Shown in pieces: positions 32,471-41,999 of a stretch of 64,000 nucleotides of DNA. The DNA lies in NCBI GenBank assembly GCA_964614945.1, contig CAZTNW010000001.1, forward strand, positions 310,001 through 374,000, read 5' to 3'. Within the stretch, counting starts at the first letter, position 1. Every line of letters begins with the position of its first letter. The stretch comes from CAZTNW01 sp964614945. GTDB lineage: Bacteria; Caldisericota; JANLFM01. The notes under the pieces are model-generated. The model saw nothing but the letters and a program-made list of their open reading frames with translations. It was not told the origin of the DNA and did no database searches. Made by a program: the position numbers and the translations under genes.

Positions 32471-33433
32471 ATGAGTATCACTGAGTTAAAACTTGCCGAG
32501 TTTAACCTTAAGCATAATCTCCAGCTAACTCTGGAGGATTACCGCAATTATAATTCCAAGCTCGAAGAGCTTGTCGGGGTAGGGGCTTCCGATGCCGGTA
32601 ACCTTGCCGTAGCTTCCGTGCTGGGAGATTTGTTCTGCACCACCCCCAGCTACAAGGGCATTTCGAGGAAGATTTTGGAGTTCAACACCGTCCTCGCCAG
32701 CGACGTGAATAAGTACTGGAAAAAGTCCAAAGACGTGCGCGGCTACTTCATGGCCAACAATGGCCAAATCCGTCGGATTGAGCGCAAGCTGACCTTCTAT
32801 ACGCCCGATGTCTTCCCCGTGACTTCGGATGATGTCGTAATTCCCATCATGGACTTAGCTAAAACCGGCATCGATCTGATTGCCGACGCCAAGAAGGAAA
32901 TCAATGAAGCCATGGACAGGAAGGAGGATTCCCACCTTCTGAGCCTGCTCGCCACCGCTGCTTCTTCTGCCTCTCACACCGGTGAGTCTTCTGCGGCCAA
33001 TGTCTACGGCCTGATCGACTTTATCGCCCAGTGGACTAAGCTCGTGGATCACATCGACAAACCCGCTGCGCTGGTGCTTCATCCCTCTCGCCTGATGGAC
33101 CTCTTGAAGTGGGGAGACGGCACGGCAAATGGTGTTTTCACGCCGGAAGTGCGCGCCTCCATGCTGAAGAAAGGTGTAGTAAGTGATGAGCTGTTCGTCA
33201 ACTTCTACACCACAAGGGAATGCGCTGCGAACAAGGTCTACATGTTGGGGCCCGGTGAGGAAGTAGGTTTCTTCTTGCAGGAGGCCAACTGGGGCAAAAG
33301 GAGAATCCCCAGCGTCCGCAATGGACTAGATCAAGCTACTTCCCAACCCTCCTTTTTCGTGCACGGTTTCGAAATAATCGGCATGGTCGTCAAAAACGAG
33401 TATACCGTGCATGAAATTACGGTTAAGTCCTAA
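32471..33433 (+). CDS. Major capsid protein
   Basis: 320 residues in the expected position after protease/scaffold and decoration protein. It has an E-loop/A-domain-like alternation (V-I-P-I-M-D-L, A-D-A-K-K-E-I-N-E-A, F-F-V-H-G-F-E-I-I-G-M). Likely HK97 fold, probably proteolytically matured by the previous gene's product. No other capsid candidate exists. Confidence 0.75.
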   Translation: MSITELKLAEFNLKHNLQLTLEDYRNYNSKLEELVGVGASDAGNLAVASVLGDLFCTTPSYKGISRKILEFNTVLASDVNKYWKKSKDVRGYFMANNGQIRRIERKLTFYTPDVFPVTSDDVVIPIMDLAKTGIDLIADAKKEINEAMDRKEDSHLLSLLATAASSASHTGESSAANVYGLIDFIAQWTKLVDHIDKPAALVLHPSRLMDLLKWGDGTANGVFTPEVRASMLKKGVVSDELFVNFYTTRECAANKVYMLGPGEEVGFFLQEANWGKRRIPSVRNGLDQATSQPSFFVHGFEIIGMVVKNEYTVHEITVKS

Positions 33434-33807
33434 TGGCTTTTTCCGCTGACGCCCTGACCGCAATCAGCAAGCTGAGGCGGAAAATCTTCGATGATTCGGC
33501 TTCTCCCAAGCACGCGGATGAACGTCTCTGGAAGTTTATCTGCGATGCGGTGGATGAAATAAAAATCAGAGCGGGAGGAGAGGTTGAATACTCTGCCGAG
33601 GGATTTGCCTCTCCTCCCTCAATACTCCAAATGGAAGTTTATGCTTCCGTAGCCCGTATCCTGATGGGCTACTGGATCGGCTTGGAATATCGGGACGGGC
33701 AAGCCTACATCAGGGATTCCCCGCCTCGCACTCAGGAGGAGGCGATCGATGAGATCGTCTCAATCTATGCGGGAGAAGTAATAGAGGTTGGAGACGATCC
33801 ACAATGA
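33433..33807 (+). CDS. Head-tail connector protein
   Basis: 124 residues, mostly helical (S-K-L-R-R-K-I-F, D-E-R-L-W-K-F-I-C-D-A-V-D-E-I-K). In the slot and with the helical content of gp6/gp15-like adaptor proteins. It shares the last base of the capsid stop codon (TAATGG). Confidence 0.65.
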   Translation: MAFSADALTAISKLRRKIFDDSASPKHADERLWKFICDAVDEIKIRAGGEVEYSAEGFASPPSILQMEVYASVARILMGYWIGLEYRDGQAYIRDSPPRTQEEAIDEIVSIYAGEVIEVGDDPQ

Positions 33808-33808
33808 G

Positions 33809-34198
33809 ATGCGCCTGCGTTACGGACGCATCGTCAAGCTAACCACTGCCGCCAAAACCGACTGCCCGAAGTGCGGCTATAACGAGATCACACAATCCGG
33901 CTTCGATTCTGCCTGCCCTACCTGTAAGGGCGCGGGCAAGGTGTCGCAAATCGCGGTCGAAAGCCTGCTCTGCCGTGTCGTTTGGCAGCCCCTTTCCATT
34001 TCTATGGGCCTGTCGGGAACCATGGAGGCGGGCGACTGCTATTTCTTCGTCAATGCCGACGAGGAGGAGGCAATCCGAGCGGCGGATAAGATCGAAATCG
34101 ACGGGAGAGAAGTAATCCCTGTTCGATATCATCCCATTGTCACTCCCCATGGATTGATCGGTGCAATCCGCGTTACCTGCGAGGTAAAACGTGGCTAA
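33809..34198 (+). CDS. Head-closure-type protein with zinc ribbon
   Basis: About 129 residues: C-P-K-C-G-Y, then C-P-T-C-K-G-A-G-K, a DnaJ-like zinc motif, and a beta C-terminal domain. In the position of the head-completion protein. ATG 33809 is preferred since the TTG at 33788 overlaps the previous stop; its ribosome site is weak. Confidence 0.55.
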   Translation: MRLRYGRIVKLTTAAKTDCPKCGYNEITQSGFDSACPTCKGAGKVSQIAVESLLCRVVWQPLSISMGLSGTMEAGDCYFFVNADEEEAIRAADKIEIDGREVIPVRYHPIVTPHGLIGAIRVTCEVKRG

Positions 34199-34769
34199 GC
34201 CTTGGCAACAGATGTTCGCCGATATAAACGCGCTTACTAAAAGCATTGACCGCCTCGCCAAAATTTCAGTTGATCAAGGAGCCGAGGCGGCGCGGAATAG
34301 TGTCGAGAAAACCTTGAAAGAGCGGGAGGCAGGCAGAAGCGCTTTCGCCAAGCGGTATCGTCCCCAGGGCTATGCCCGCCTGATCGAAGTCGCTAAATCC
34401 TCGATCGGCAAATATTCGGATTGTGGGCTGGGAATCGGGCAATATAGTGTTCTCAGTCAGTTTCGCAATCCCCAAGGAAAGCCGCTCTGGTTCTTTTTTG
34501 AGGAGGGAACCTATCAAAAGGGAGCGGTCGAACACGCCTTTACCCCTTTGCCGGGTTATGGAATTTATGGCGAAGGGATCAATGTTCGCCTCAGCCCCTC
34601 CTCCGATGCTCGACCCCATCCCCCCTTAGCTCCCGTGCGCTTCCTTTTCTTTGCCTGGGTAGAGGCGCAAAAGGCTATTTCGAGGATTCTGCAAGATTCC
34701 GCCAAGATTCGAGCGGTTGCCGATTTAGATCTCGTTTCAAGGGGTATGCACTATCCAAGGGGCATGTGA
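34191..34769 (+). CDS. HK97 gp10-like tail component
   Basis: 192 residues, GTG start overlapping the previous gene. Helical N-terminus, then W-F-F-F-E-E-G-T, A-F-T-P-L-P-G-Y-G-I. gp10-like neck/tail-completion proteins share this size and position. Confidence 0.55.
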   Translation: MAKPWQQMFADINALTKSIDRLAKISVDQGAEAARNSVEKTLKEREAGRSAFAKRYRPQGYARLIEVAKSSIGKYSDCGLGIGQYSVLSQFRNPQGKPLWFFFEEGTYQKGAVEHAFTPLPGYGIYGEGINVRLSPSSDARPHPPLAPVRFLFFAWVEAQKAISRILQDSAKIRAVADLDLVSRGMHYPRGM

Positions 34770-35227
34770 TGGAAATCTCGCAGAAACTTCGTTTCAACCT
34801 TGTGCTTCTTACTCAAAATTACCTTGCCTCTTTAGGCTATGGCGTGACGGTTCTCGATGAATTTCCCGATGCCGAGGGCGTATCTCTGCCGATAGTCGTA
34901 GTCGAACATCTCACCATGACTCCCCTGCCGTTTGAACTCGGTTCCACCAAGAACGAAGGGGTGTTCATGTATAACTGGAATATTTTTGCGATCAACAAGG
35001 GTCAGAGGGATGACTTGCGAGACCTGATCTTCTCGTATTTTCGGGATGATTATCCGATTTTCTATGATCTCAAAGTCGCTAGCAAGAAGGTCGTGCTGGA
35101 CACGGAGGTGCCGCTGGGCCCCATTTGGATAGACATGCTTTCCATGCGTGATCTCCCCGCCGTTTCCGAACATCCCTTCGACCGTTACCGAAGTGTCATT
35201 ACCGGCACTGTTAAAAAAGTATTTTAG
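34769..35227 (+). CDS. Tail terminator-type protein
   Basis: About 152 residues. P-I-V-V-V-E-H-L, F-M-Y-N-W-N-I-F-A and L-R-D-L-I-F-S-Y-F-R resemble the gpU/gp17-like tail-terminator fold (mixed alpha/beta, single domain). It sits just before the tail tube. ATG 34769 directly follows the previous stop (TGATG). Confidence 0.6.
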   Translation: MEISQKLRFNLVLLTQNYLASLGYGVTVLDEFPDAEGVSLPIVVVEHLTMTPLPFELGSTKNEGVFMYNWNIFAINKGQRDDLRDLIFSYFRDDYPIFYDLKVASKKVVLDTEVPLGPIWIDMLSMRDLPAVSEHPFDRYRSVITGTVKKVF

Positions 35228-35236
35228 GAGGAAATT

Positions 35237-36160
35237 ATGACGCAAGCTTATAGCGTTGAACAATCCGATATCGCCCCTTTTGTCTACGCGACGCAATTGA
35301 AGAGGGTTCAACGTTTTACATATGGTATGCAGCTCAACCGGGAGGGATTGCGTGAGCTTGCCAACGCGGGATTCGTTGAGCACAAAGAGGACATTCCCCG
35401 TGTTCCCTTCGCCCTCGACTTCAACGAAACCGACTTAGGCCTGGCGCAAGATCAGCTATTGTTCGATACTAGTGGGTCTGTTACCTTGCCCTCCGGCATT
35501 CTCGGCGGAATTCCCTACTTAGAATTTCGCGTTCCCATACGCTGGGACGGCGTATTCTCGGAGACGGACTGGATATCTCGCGCTGCCGTGGAAAGGTGGT
35601 CGATGACCTTTCCGGTTACGGGTTTAATCACCAAAACCGTATCGGGCACGGCAGACCACCTCGTCCATTACTTCCATGCCCTGAAGGACGCCTACGTCCT
35701 AAGGGGGACTCGCTCGGCCCCTGGTACCTTCACCGTGAGCGGAGACATTTCAACCGGCTACGAGAAGATTACCGCCCGGGTAAATTCCGATGTTTTTATC
35801 CCTGCCGACAAACTTACCATCGGAACCTTTTCAGGAGGCAATACGACTATCACAGTGGCAAGCCCTTACGATAACCTTGCCGAGGGTGATCGTATCGTCT
35901 TCGTCTATTCCAAGACCACGCCCGCCGACTACCCCGCTCTTTCAGGAACCGGCATCGGAGGGCTGAAGCGCGGTTGTGCCGATTTGTTCCTCTTCAGGGG
36001 AGGGGTAACACAAAGCAAATGGCTGCGCGTGCAGAACGCCACCATCGATGTCCCGCTGGGCGTGCAGGAAATGCTGGAGGTGGGGAGCGCATATCCCATC
36101 AAGGTCAAACCTGCTCCCTCTTTCACTATCACGTTGAATGTTACCGTAACCCGCTCCTAG
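35237..36160 (+). CDS. Tail tube-like major tail protein
   Basis: 307 residues in the major-tail-protein position, before the chaperones and tape measure. Beta-rich with G-Y-E-K-I-T-A-R and N-A-T-I-D-V-P-L-G-V-Q-E-M-L-E-V. GGAGG before ATG. The gene ends with TAG (36158-36160), and the same frame continues 87 codons to a TGA at 36422-36424. Confidence 0.65.
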   Translation: MTQAYSVEQSDIAPFVYATQLKRVQRFTYGMQLNREGLRELANAGFVEHKEDIPRVPFALDFNETDLGLAQDQLLFDTSGSVTLPSGILGGIPYLEFRVPIRWDGVFSETDWISRAAVERWSMTFPVTGLITKTVSGTADHLVHYFHALKDAYVLRGTRSAPGTFTVSGDISTGYEKITARVNSDVFIPADKLTIGTFSGGNTTITVASPYDNLAEGDRIVFVYSKTTPADYPALSGTGIGGLKRGCADLFLFRGGVTQSKWLRVQNATIDVPLGVQEMLEVGSAYPIKVKPAPSFTITLNVTVTRS

Positions 36161-36424
36161 CTTGAGGATTTTGCCATCTTCGCCGGAAAGACCTACGATC
36201 AAAGCTTAACTTCACTTTCCGTGCGCGATTTAGTTCGCACGGCTCACTTCAAGGCTTTTATCTACAGCTCCGACACGGACAAGACTGCTCCTAATCTGGT
36301 TAAGGTAATCACGGTCGAAGATCTGAGCGTCAATGGTTGCGACTATTCGGCCTCCGTAGGCGATACGCCCAATGAGGTGACCTGGAATTTGCAGGCCGAC
36401 AACATCGTAATTTCTGCTAGCTGA
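36161..36424 (+). CDS. Possible amber-readthrough extension of the tail-tube protein
   Basis: In the same frame as 35237, right after TAG: L-E-D-F-A-I-F-A-G-K-T-Y-D-Q ... N-L-Q-A-D-N-I-V-I-S-A-S. The sequence is protein-like and has no standard start with a ribosome site; the first, GTG 36221, lacks one. Readthrough would add about 87 residues, like the extensions that decorate some phage tails. It could also be a separate small gene starting from ATC 36176 (GAGG 8 nt before it) or the GTG, or a mutation that split one gene. TAG works as a normal stop elsewhere in the phage. Confidence 0.5.
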   Translation, partial: LEDFAIFAGKTYDQSLTSLSVRDLVRTAHFKAFIYSSDTDKTAPNLVKVITVEDLSVNGCDYSASVGDTPNEVTWNLQADNIVISAS

Positions 36425-36460
36425 ATAGACAAGACAAAAGACAAAAGGGAGGGAAAAGCC

Positions 36461-36718
36461 GTGGAAGGGACTATAGATAGCGCAAAGAGGGGCTCGGAGA
36501 GTCCCTCTTTGTCTTTGTGGTTTGCCCAAAAAATCAACCGTGCCCAGGGAGATATTCTCGATTTAGTCGAAATAGCTTGCATGGGTAGGGTAGAGAGAAT
36601 TCCTCTCGATATCCTGCGTTCCCGCATCAAGCGAATATTGCAGGATTTGTCGAGGGAGGCCCAAGCCGAGATGGAATTCTCGGTGCCGTTGAACCGAATG
36701 GAGATCAATCAGGGATGA
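36461..36718 (+). CDS. Hypothetical tail-region protein (85 aa)
   Basis: GTG start after GGGAGG. Helical, with L-D-L-V-E-I-A-C-M-G-R-V and I-K-R-I-L-Q-D-L-S-R-E-A-Q-A. Lies between the tail tube and the chaperone gene, which overlaps its stop. Unknown function. Confidence 0.6.
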   Translation: MEGTIDSAKRGSESPSLSLWFAQKINRAQGDILDLVEIACMGRVERIPLDILRSRIKRILQDLSREAQAEMEFSVPLNRMEINQG

Positions 36719-37383
36719 GCGAGGAATTAACGGATCAGGAAATAGAGAAAGCGTTGGATAGGCAGAAAAAGAAAGCCGTGATTCAGGGCAAAACGGTGTG
36801 GCTCCGTATGCCTAACCCCGGCGACACAACTGCTGCCGATGAAAGATATGCGGACGTGTTGAACCGTCACCTGGAAAAAGGCACTCCTACTAAGCGTGAG
36901 CAGCTCGGGCGATTGTTCAAACGCAAATTATTTCATCCGGGTAAAACCTATGACACGAGGGAACAGGATGAACTCTCCGAACCCCTGCTGGAAAAGCGAA
37001 AGTTACTTTGGGGAATGGAGAATAAGCCCGATGGGCTCGTTAAGGAATTAGGCGAACTCGAAGCGCGGTTCCGCCAGGTCAATGCCGAGATCGCCAAGTT
37101 CACCGTTCACACCTGCGAGGGATTTGCCGAGACGGCACAGCACATCTGTCTCCTTGTCCGCTGCACTTCCTGGGACGAGGAGGGCAAGGAACCTATCTGG
37201 AAAACTCTCGAAGAATATGAGAGCTCCCAAGATAATATTTTTGCCCTGGCGATCTTCAATCGGGCCATGCGCTTCTGGATGGGGATTGATGAACTCCCTT
37301 TAGAAGGTATCTTCTCCGGCGGGGTTTTCAGCGATATCGAATCGCTAAAGAGCTCGGACACCCCCTCTGGAGAGAGCCCGTAA
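36715..37383 (+). CDS. Tail assembly chaperone, G-like
   Basis: 222 residues, mostly helical and charged, beginning S-E-E-L-T-D-Q-E-I-E-K-A-L. It lies directly before the tape measure, the universal position of G/GT chaperones. A minus-one frameshift near 37360-37366 would add the downstream frame (next entry). ATG overlaps the previous stop. Confidence 0.75.
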   Translation: MSEELTDQEIEKALDRQKKKAVIQGKTVWLRMPNPGDTTAADERYADVLNRHLEKGTPTKREQLGRLFKRKLFHPGKTYDTREQDELSEPLLEKRKLLWGMENKPDGLVKELGELEARFRQVNAEIAKFTVHTCEGFAETAQHICLLVRCTSWDEEGKEPIWKTLEEYESSQDNIFALAIFNRAMRFWMGIDELPLEGIFSGGVFSDIESLKSSDTPSGESP

Positions 37384-37589
37384 GCGAATGGTGTCGCAAT
37401 AGGCTCCAGTTTCTCCAACTCTGCCTCTATTACGACAAGGCATTTTACGTGATGGCTAATGACCCAAAGTCGGGTCTCACGATTGCCGTGATTGAAAATC
37501 CCTACCTACTTGACCGCTTCATGGCTGCATATTCCCAGAAGCGGGGAGAACAAAGCGGTGGGAAGACAATCTATTATCCCGAGGGATAA
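37360..37589 (+). CDS. Tail assembly chaperone T extension (minus-one frame of GT fusion)
   Basis: The minus-one frame, entered at C-run 37361-37365, reads H-P-L-W-R-E-P-V-S-E-W-C ... I-Y-Y-P-E-G then TAA, about 75 residues. It has no start signal of its own. A shift on the Pro codon CCC, which re-pairs perfectly one base back, would fuse it to the G-like protein as in lambda gpG-gpT. The stop abuts the tape-measure start (TAAATG). Confidence 0.6.
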
Positions 37590-40500
37590 ATGATAAACGA
37601 TTTGGCCGCGAGAGAACAGCGGTATAGATACATATTGGAAGTACTGCTTGACACCAAGCAGGTAAAAGAGTTTCTGAGCGGTGCCGCTCCGGAAGAACTG
37701 AAGAAGATAGCCGCGAATTTGAAAAAGAGCTTCAAGGAATCCGGTGTTGCTATCGATGAAACTGCGGTAAAAGCAAAAAGAACCGTCGGCGTCGCTTTAG
37801 AAGCGATGAAATCGTGGGCTATCGCCGGAACCGTCATCTATGGCACTATCCGCGCTATCAGGCAATACATCCAGCTTGTGGAGGAAGCAAACAAAGCCCA
37901 AACGAGGATGGCTATTACCCTCGGGCGAGAACGCGGAGCGGAGATGTACGGCGAGGCCATCAGGCTCGCCAAGGAATACGGCGTAGCCGTCTCCGTTGTC
38001 GCTGATGCTCTCTCCGAATATTCGCGGGAATTTGACGACAATGCCAAGGCAATGCAGGGCGCGCAGACCGCCATCAAGCTGGCCATTGTCACCTTTGAGG
38101 ACGCGGGGACCATCGCCCGTTCCCTGATTTCTCTGCAAAAGCAGTTCGGCGCGACCATAGAGGAGACGGAAAGGTGGGCCGTCGCCCTCTTTAATGTCCG
38201 TCAGCATGTTGCGAATGTAGATATTTCCCAACTTGTGACGGACTTGAATAAGTCGGCCAGCCTTGCCAAGAACCTCGGTCTCAGCTTCGGGCAAATGGCT
38301 TCCTTCGCCGCCATCGCTCAGAGGGCCGATCCTCAGTTCGGATTCTTCAGTCTCTCCACTTTCCTAACTAAGATCGTCCAGAACTTCTCCGCCGTCTCGG
38401 GCTTTCTCCATGAAGCCGGCATCGAATTGCAGGGGAACAGCGAGTGGTTGACTCAATTGCTGGAAAAGTTTTCCACCTTGCCCCAGGCACAGCAACTACG
38501 CTTCCAGGGCATGTTCGGACAATTCGGCATTGGCGCCATTTCCTTCTTCCTGCAACACGGCGAGGAGGTGGTAAAACTCACACAGGATCAAACCTCGGCG
38601 GAGCAAGAATATTTTGAAGCGGTTCGCGCCTATGCGGGAAGCGTTCAGGCTGCCGTTCACAGCCTCGATGCCGCCAAGCTGCAACTGGCGGCGAACACCC
38701 AACAAGTGGTCGTTCCCGCCCTGACTTCATTGTTCGGGGTCTTTTCGGATATTCTTTCCGTCCTCAGCCGATTACATCCTGCCATATCAGGCCTCATTGC
38801 CGTCGGAGGCATTACCGGAATTATCGGATTGGGCGGAATGTGGGCTTTCCGTGGCCTGTGGAAAGAAATTGCGGGCACGGCAATGGGCGGAAAGCTTACG
38901 GGTATGCTGGGAGCAATGGGCGGACTGAAGGGCCTGGGGCTCTCGCTGGGTATCCCCATTGCCCTTCAGTACTTTTTGCGCGTTACGGGGCTCAGCACGG
39001 ACCCCGCTACACGGGATGCGGCCGGTATTGCCGGTCAGCTCGCCGTCGTTACCTCTATCACCAACATGGTCTTGAGGGCTATCGCCGGATATACGGGCGG
39101 TGAGCCCTTCGGCGCACAATTCGCTCAAGGATTGATGTTGCGCAGGATGAGACACATGCCCGCGTCCACCCCCGGTCAATTTGCGCAGATGTACAAGGGG
39201 GCCGGGGCTCTCGGAACCCTCGGCGTAGCCGTAGCCGTTGGTCTCCTCTATACCGTCGTCCCACAGATTGCCACAGCGGTGGGCGGCACCGCCGGTCAGG
39301 TGATAGGCGGATTAGCAAACTTCGGCATCAACTTCATGTGGATTCGCATGGCCATCTCGGCTCTCGCCAAAGTGTTAGGCGGAACCGTGGTGGGCACTGC
39401 CCTAGGCGGGCCCCTGGGAATGGCTATTTCAATCGCCGTTCCCATTATTATTGAGCTGGGAGCAAATTTGAAGAGTCTTGGATTTAGACAAATCGAAGAT
39501 ATGCCCTTAGCCGAGCTGAAGGAACTCCCCTCTTTATCTTTAGCCATGCAACTCACCCAAGACCGCATTCGGCAGTTAGAGGAGGCGGAAAAACAACTTG
39601 CTTCCTCGGGCGGTACCCTCGCGGACATGAATGCCGAGTTGGTTCTCTCGTTCGATACCCTTGCTTCTAAGGTTTCTATCCTCAAACAAATTTTTGAAGC
39701 CCTCCCTGCCACTCTCGAAAACACTGCCGACAAGCTGTCAAAACTCGGTTTCTACAAAGAGGTATTTTTTGAGAAACTGATCGAACAATCGAAACAAATG
39801 GGTCGCACCATCCCCCAAGAAGCGGAGCAGTACCTTCGTTCTCTCATGGGATTCTCCCTCACAGGCTGGGGCCCGCAGGGTTATGGTTACGGCCCAGGCG
39901 AAAATGCGGGGCAGCGGATCGCCGAGATAGCCAAGCGAAAATATGCGGGCTATGCCTACGATCAAGGGGGAATCGTCTGCAACACCTTTGTCGCCAACAT
40001 TTATGAGGAAGCCGGTCTTCCCCGCTACGGAGAGGCCGGAGCCTATGCCGCTTATGAACAGTTAAAATCCTATCAGGTCACCCAGCCCCAGCCTGGAGAC
40101 CTGGCCTTCTGGCAGAGAACTCTTCCCGGCGGAGGAATCGGCGGCCACATGGGCATCGTCGTAGACGCTTCCGGCCGGATTATCCAGATGGGCACCGCCG
40201 GGGTGCAGACAGTCGCGCCGGAGCAGATTCCCAACTTTCTTGGATATTATCGTCCTCCCGAACTGCAGGAATTACCTGCACAAAAAAGTTTTTTTGAATG
40301 GTATATGGGCCTGACGGAGGGCGAGAAAGACCTTAAGTCCGCAATAGACAATATTCTCCAACTCGATGCGGCCGAGGAGCAGGCGAGGCAGGAAATGCTG
40401 AACATGCAGCTTGCCACCGCCGATTTTACAAAAATGCAGGAAAGTCTGAATCTGGCCCTCTCTCTGTCCGGAGAGAAGCTGAGTCAGCTTGACACTCAAT

Positions 40501-41972
40501 ACAAAAGTTACGATCTCGGCCTCGGCACCATAGTCGATCGCACCTCTCTTCTGCTCCAGAAAAAAGAAGAACTTGCGCACCAATCCATTATTCTTCGAGG
40601 TCTGCTCGCCGCCGAGGCGGATAAACAGATATATTATCAATCTCTATTGAGCGACGGGATTTTCGATTCCGTCGAGGATCAGACCGAATACACCCAGGCG
40701 GTCAACGAGAGCATCTTGGCACAGGAAAAATATAAGACACAGCTTGCCGAGATAGCGCAGCAGATAAAAGAGCTGGGCGCGGAAGTGATGAGGGTCAACC
40801 TTGAAACGCTCTCTACTCGCATAAGCGATCTCTCTCGGCGGCTTACCCTCGGAGGTTTGCAAAAAAATATTTTGGTCTCCGGCGGGATATTCACTACCGC
40901 AGATGCGCTGACTTTTGCCAGGGACCAACTGAAGAATCTTCTGAGTATTGTCGATGCGCAGAAGACCTACATTGCCGGTCTTCGTCTCCTGTCGTCCATC
41001 GATCCGAGCTTTCAAAAAGACCTGAACAAGATGCTGGAGGATTACTTAGAAACCCTTGCCAAGGTCGCGGCGACGGAAAAGGAAATCAGGGATATCCGCA
41101 AAAATCAGTTTCCCCTCTACCTTCCCCCCTACGGATTAGGCGATGAAGTTGCCTGGTCGGCCCTCTACCAGCGTTCAAGGGGCATGGAAGCAATGGCTGG
41201 GGCAATGGGTCATGCGCCGGAATTCGGTAAGGCGGAAGCGGCTATTTCCAGCCTTGGGGACTCGCTCAAGCGCTATGTCGTTACGCCCTTCGACGATATT
41301 CCGAATATCCTGCAAAAAATTATTTCGCTTTCACAGGATTGGAGCGACACCCTCGACGAGAGCTTGCGCAAGCTCGGCGAATTTCCCAGTACGGCTTTCG
41401 CTCCGATTCTCAATGCCGTCAATGATTACTACGTAGCCTTCAATAAAATGATTACCGAACCCCTCTCGCCCGTCTATTGGAGTCCCCTTTGGGGCCCCCC
41501 TGCCCTTGAAACCAGGCTTGATTTAGCCCACGAGGAAGCACAGAAGAGAATCCAGGCAATCACCTGGGGGCCTACCAATGTCGGAATTTTCGAGGAAGCC
41601 CAGCGCAGGGGCATCACCACCGAGCAGATTTCCGGCTATCAAAACTGGCTCTACGGCTTGGCGCTGCAACTCCAAGCGGGGCTGATCTCCGAGGAGACCC
41701 TTGAGCAGTTAAGTCTTCCCCTGGAGCGCATTAAGGAAATAAATACCGAGATTGCGATGGCGATGACCGCCAGCCCGGAGACCGCCGCCATCCAGGCGCT
41801 GCCGCAAGGTATCGCCGGGGCGCTGGAACCTGTCCTTAAAAATCTGCCTCCTCCCATAGTGAACGTTACGGTCGAGGTGGATTATGCCTCGAAAGCGAAG
41901 GTCAAAACAGAAACGCTTAGGCCCTCGGACTGGGCCTCGGCCGGAGTTAGGCCGCCCTTGGATCGAAGATAG
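37590..41972 (+). CDS. Tail tape measure protein with NlpC/P60 domain
   Basis: 1460 residues. Long helical and hydrophobic parts, with glycine-rich membrane-like segments around 410-620. Residues about 780-890 hold an NlpC/P60 cysteine peptidase (G-G-I-V-C-N-T-F with catalytic Cys near 798, G-G-H-M-G-I-V with His near 853). It sets tail length and probably digests peptidoglycan during DNA entry. The rest is coiled coil. Ends at TAG within a 20-bp tandem duplication. Confidence 0.9.
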   Translation: MINDLAAREQRYRYILEVLLDTKQVKEFLSGAAPEELKKIAANLKKSFKESGVAIDETAVKAKRTVGVALEAMKSWAIAGTVIYGTIRAIRQYIQLVEEANKAQTRMAITLGRERGAEMYGEAIRLAKEYGVAVSVVADALSEYSREFDDNAKAMQGAQTAIKLAIVTFEDAGTIARSLISLQKQFGATIEETERWAVALFNVRQHVANVDISQLVTDLNKSASLAKNLGLSFGQMASFAAIAQRADPQFGFFSLSTFLTKIVQNFSAVSGFLHEAGIELQGNSEWLTQLLEKFSTLPQAQQLRFQGMFGQFGIGAISFFLQHGEEVVKLTQDQTSAEQEYFEAVRAYAGSVQAAVHSLDAAKLQLAANTQQVVVPALTSLFGVFSDILSVLSRLHPAISGLIAVGGITGIIGLGGMWAFRGLWKEIAGTAMGGKLTGMLGAMGGLKGLGLSLGIPIALQYFLRVTGLSTDPATRDAAGIAGQLAVVTSITNMVLRAIAGYTGGEPFGAQFAQGLMLRRMRHMPASTPGQFAQMYKGAGALGTLGVAVAVGLLYTVVPQIATAVGGTAGQVIGGLANFGINFMWIRMAISALAKVLGGTVVGTALGGPLGMAISIAVPIIIELGANLKSLGFRQIEDMPLAELKELPSLSLAMQLTQDRIRQLEEAEKQLASSGGTLADMNAELVLSFDTLASKVSILKQIFEALPATLENTADKLSKLGFYKEVFFEKLIEQSKQMGRTIPQEAEQYLRSLMGFSLTGWGPQGYGYGPGENAGQRIAEIAKRKYAGYAYDQGGIVCNTFVANIYEEAGLPRYGEAGAYAAYEQLKSYQVTQPQPGDLAFWQRTLPGGGIGGHMGIVVDASGRIIQMGTAGVQTVAPEQIPNFLGYYRPPELQELPAQKSFFEWYMGLTEGEKDLKSAIDNILQLDAAEEQARQEMLNMQLATADFTKMQESLNLALSLSGEKLSQLDTQYKSYDLGLGTIVDRTSLLLQKKEELAHQSIILRGLLAAEADKQIYYQSLLSDGIFDSVEDQTEYTQAVNESILAQEKYKTQLAEIAQQIKELGAEVMRVNLETLSTRISDLSRRLTLGGLQKNILVSGGIFTTADALTFARDQLKNLLSIVDAQKTYIAGLRLLSSIDPSFQKDLNKMLEDYLETLAKVAATEKEIRDIRKNQFPLYLPPYGLGDEVAWSALYQRSRGMEAMAGAMGHAPEFGKAEAAISSLGDSLKRYVVTPFDDIPNILQKIISLSQDWSDTLDESLRKLGEFPSTAFAPILNAVNDYYVAFNKMITEPLSPVYWSPLWGPPALETRLDLAHEEAQKRIQAITWGPTNVGIFEEAQRRGITTEQISGYQNWLYGLALQLQAGLISEETLEQLSLPLERIKEINTEIAMAMTASPETAAIQALPQGIAGALEPVLKNLPPPIVNVTVEVDYASKAKVKTETLRPSDWASAGVRPPLDRR

Positions 41973-41999
41973 TGCCGAAGGATCGAAGATAGTGCCGAA
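41960..41999 (+). repeat. 20-bp tandem duplication at the tape-measure 3' end
   Basis: Two exact units of ggatcgaagatagtgccgaa. The first unit holds the tape-measure stop TAG; each unit also holds a GTG, and the second GTG (41992) is the likely start of the next gene. Confidence 0.9.

Noticed and set aside
35237..36424. Genome-wide recoding of TAG in the phage
   Set aside because: Several phage genes use TAG as an ordinary stop with the next gene starting right behind it (for example 35225-35227, 41970-41972).
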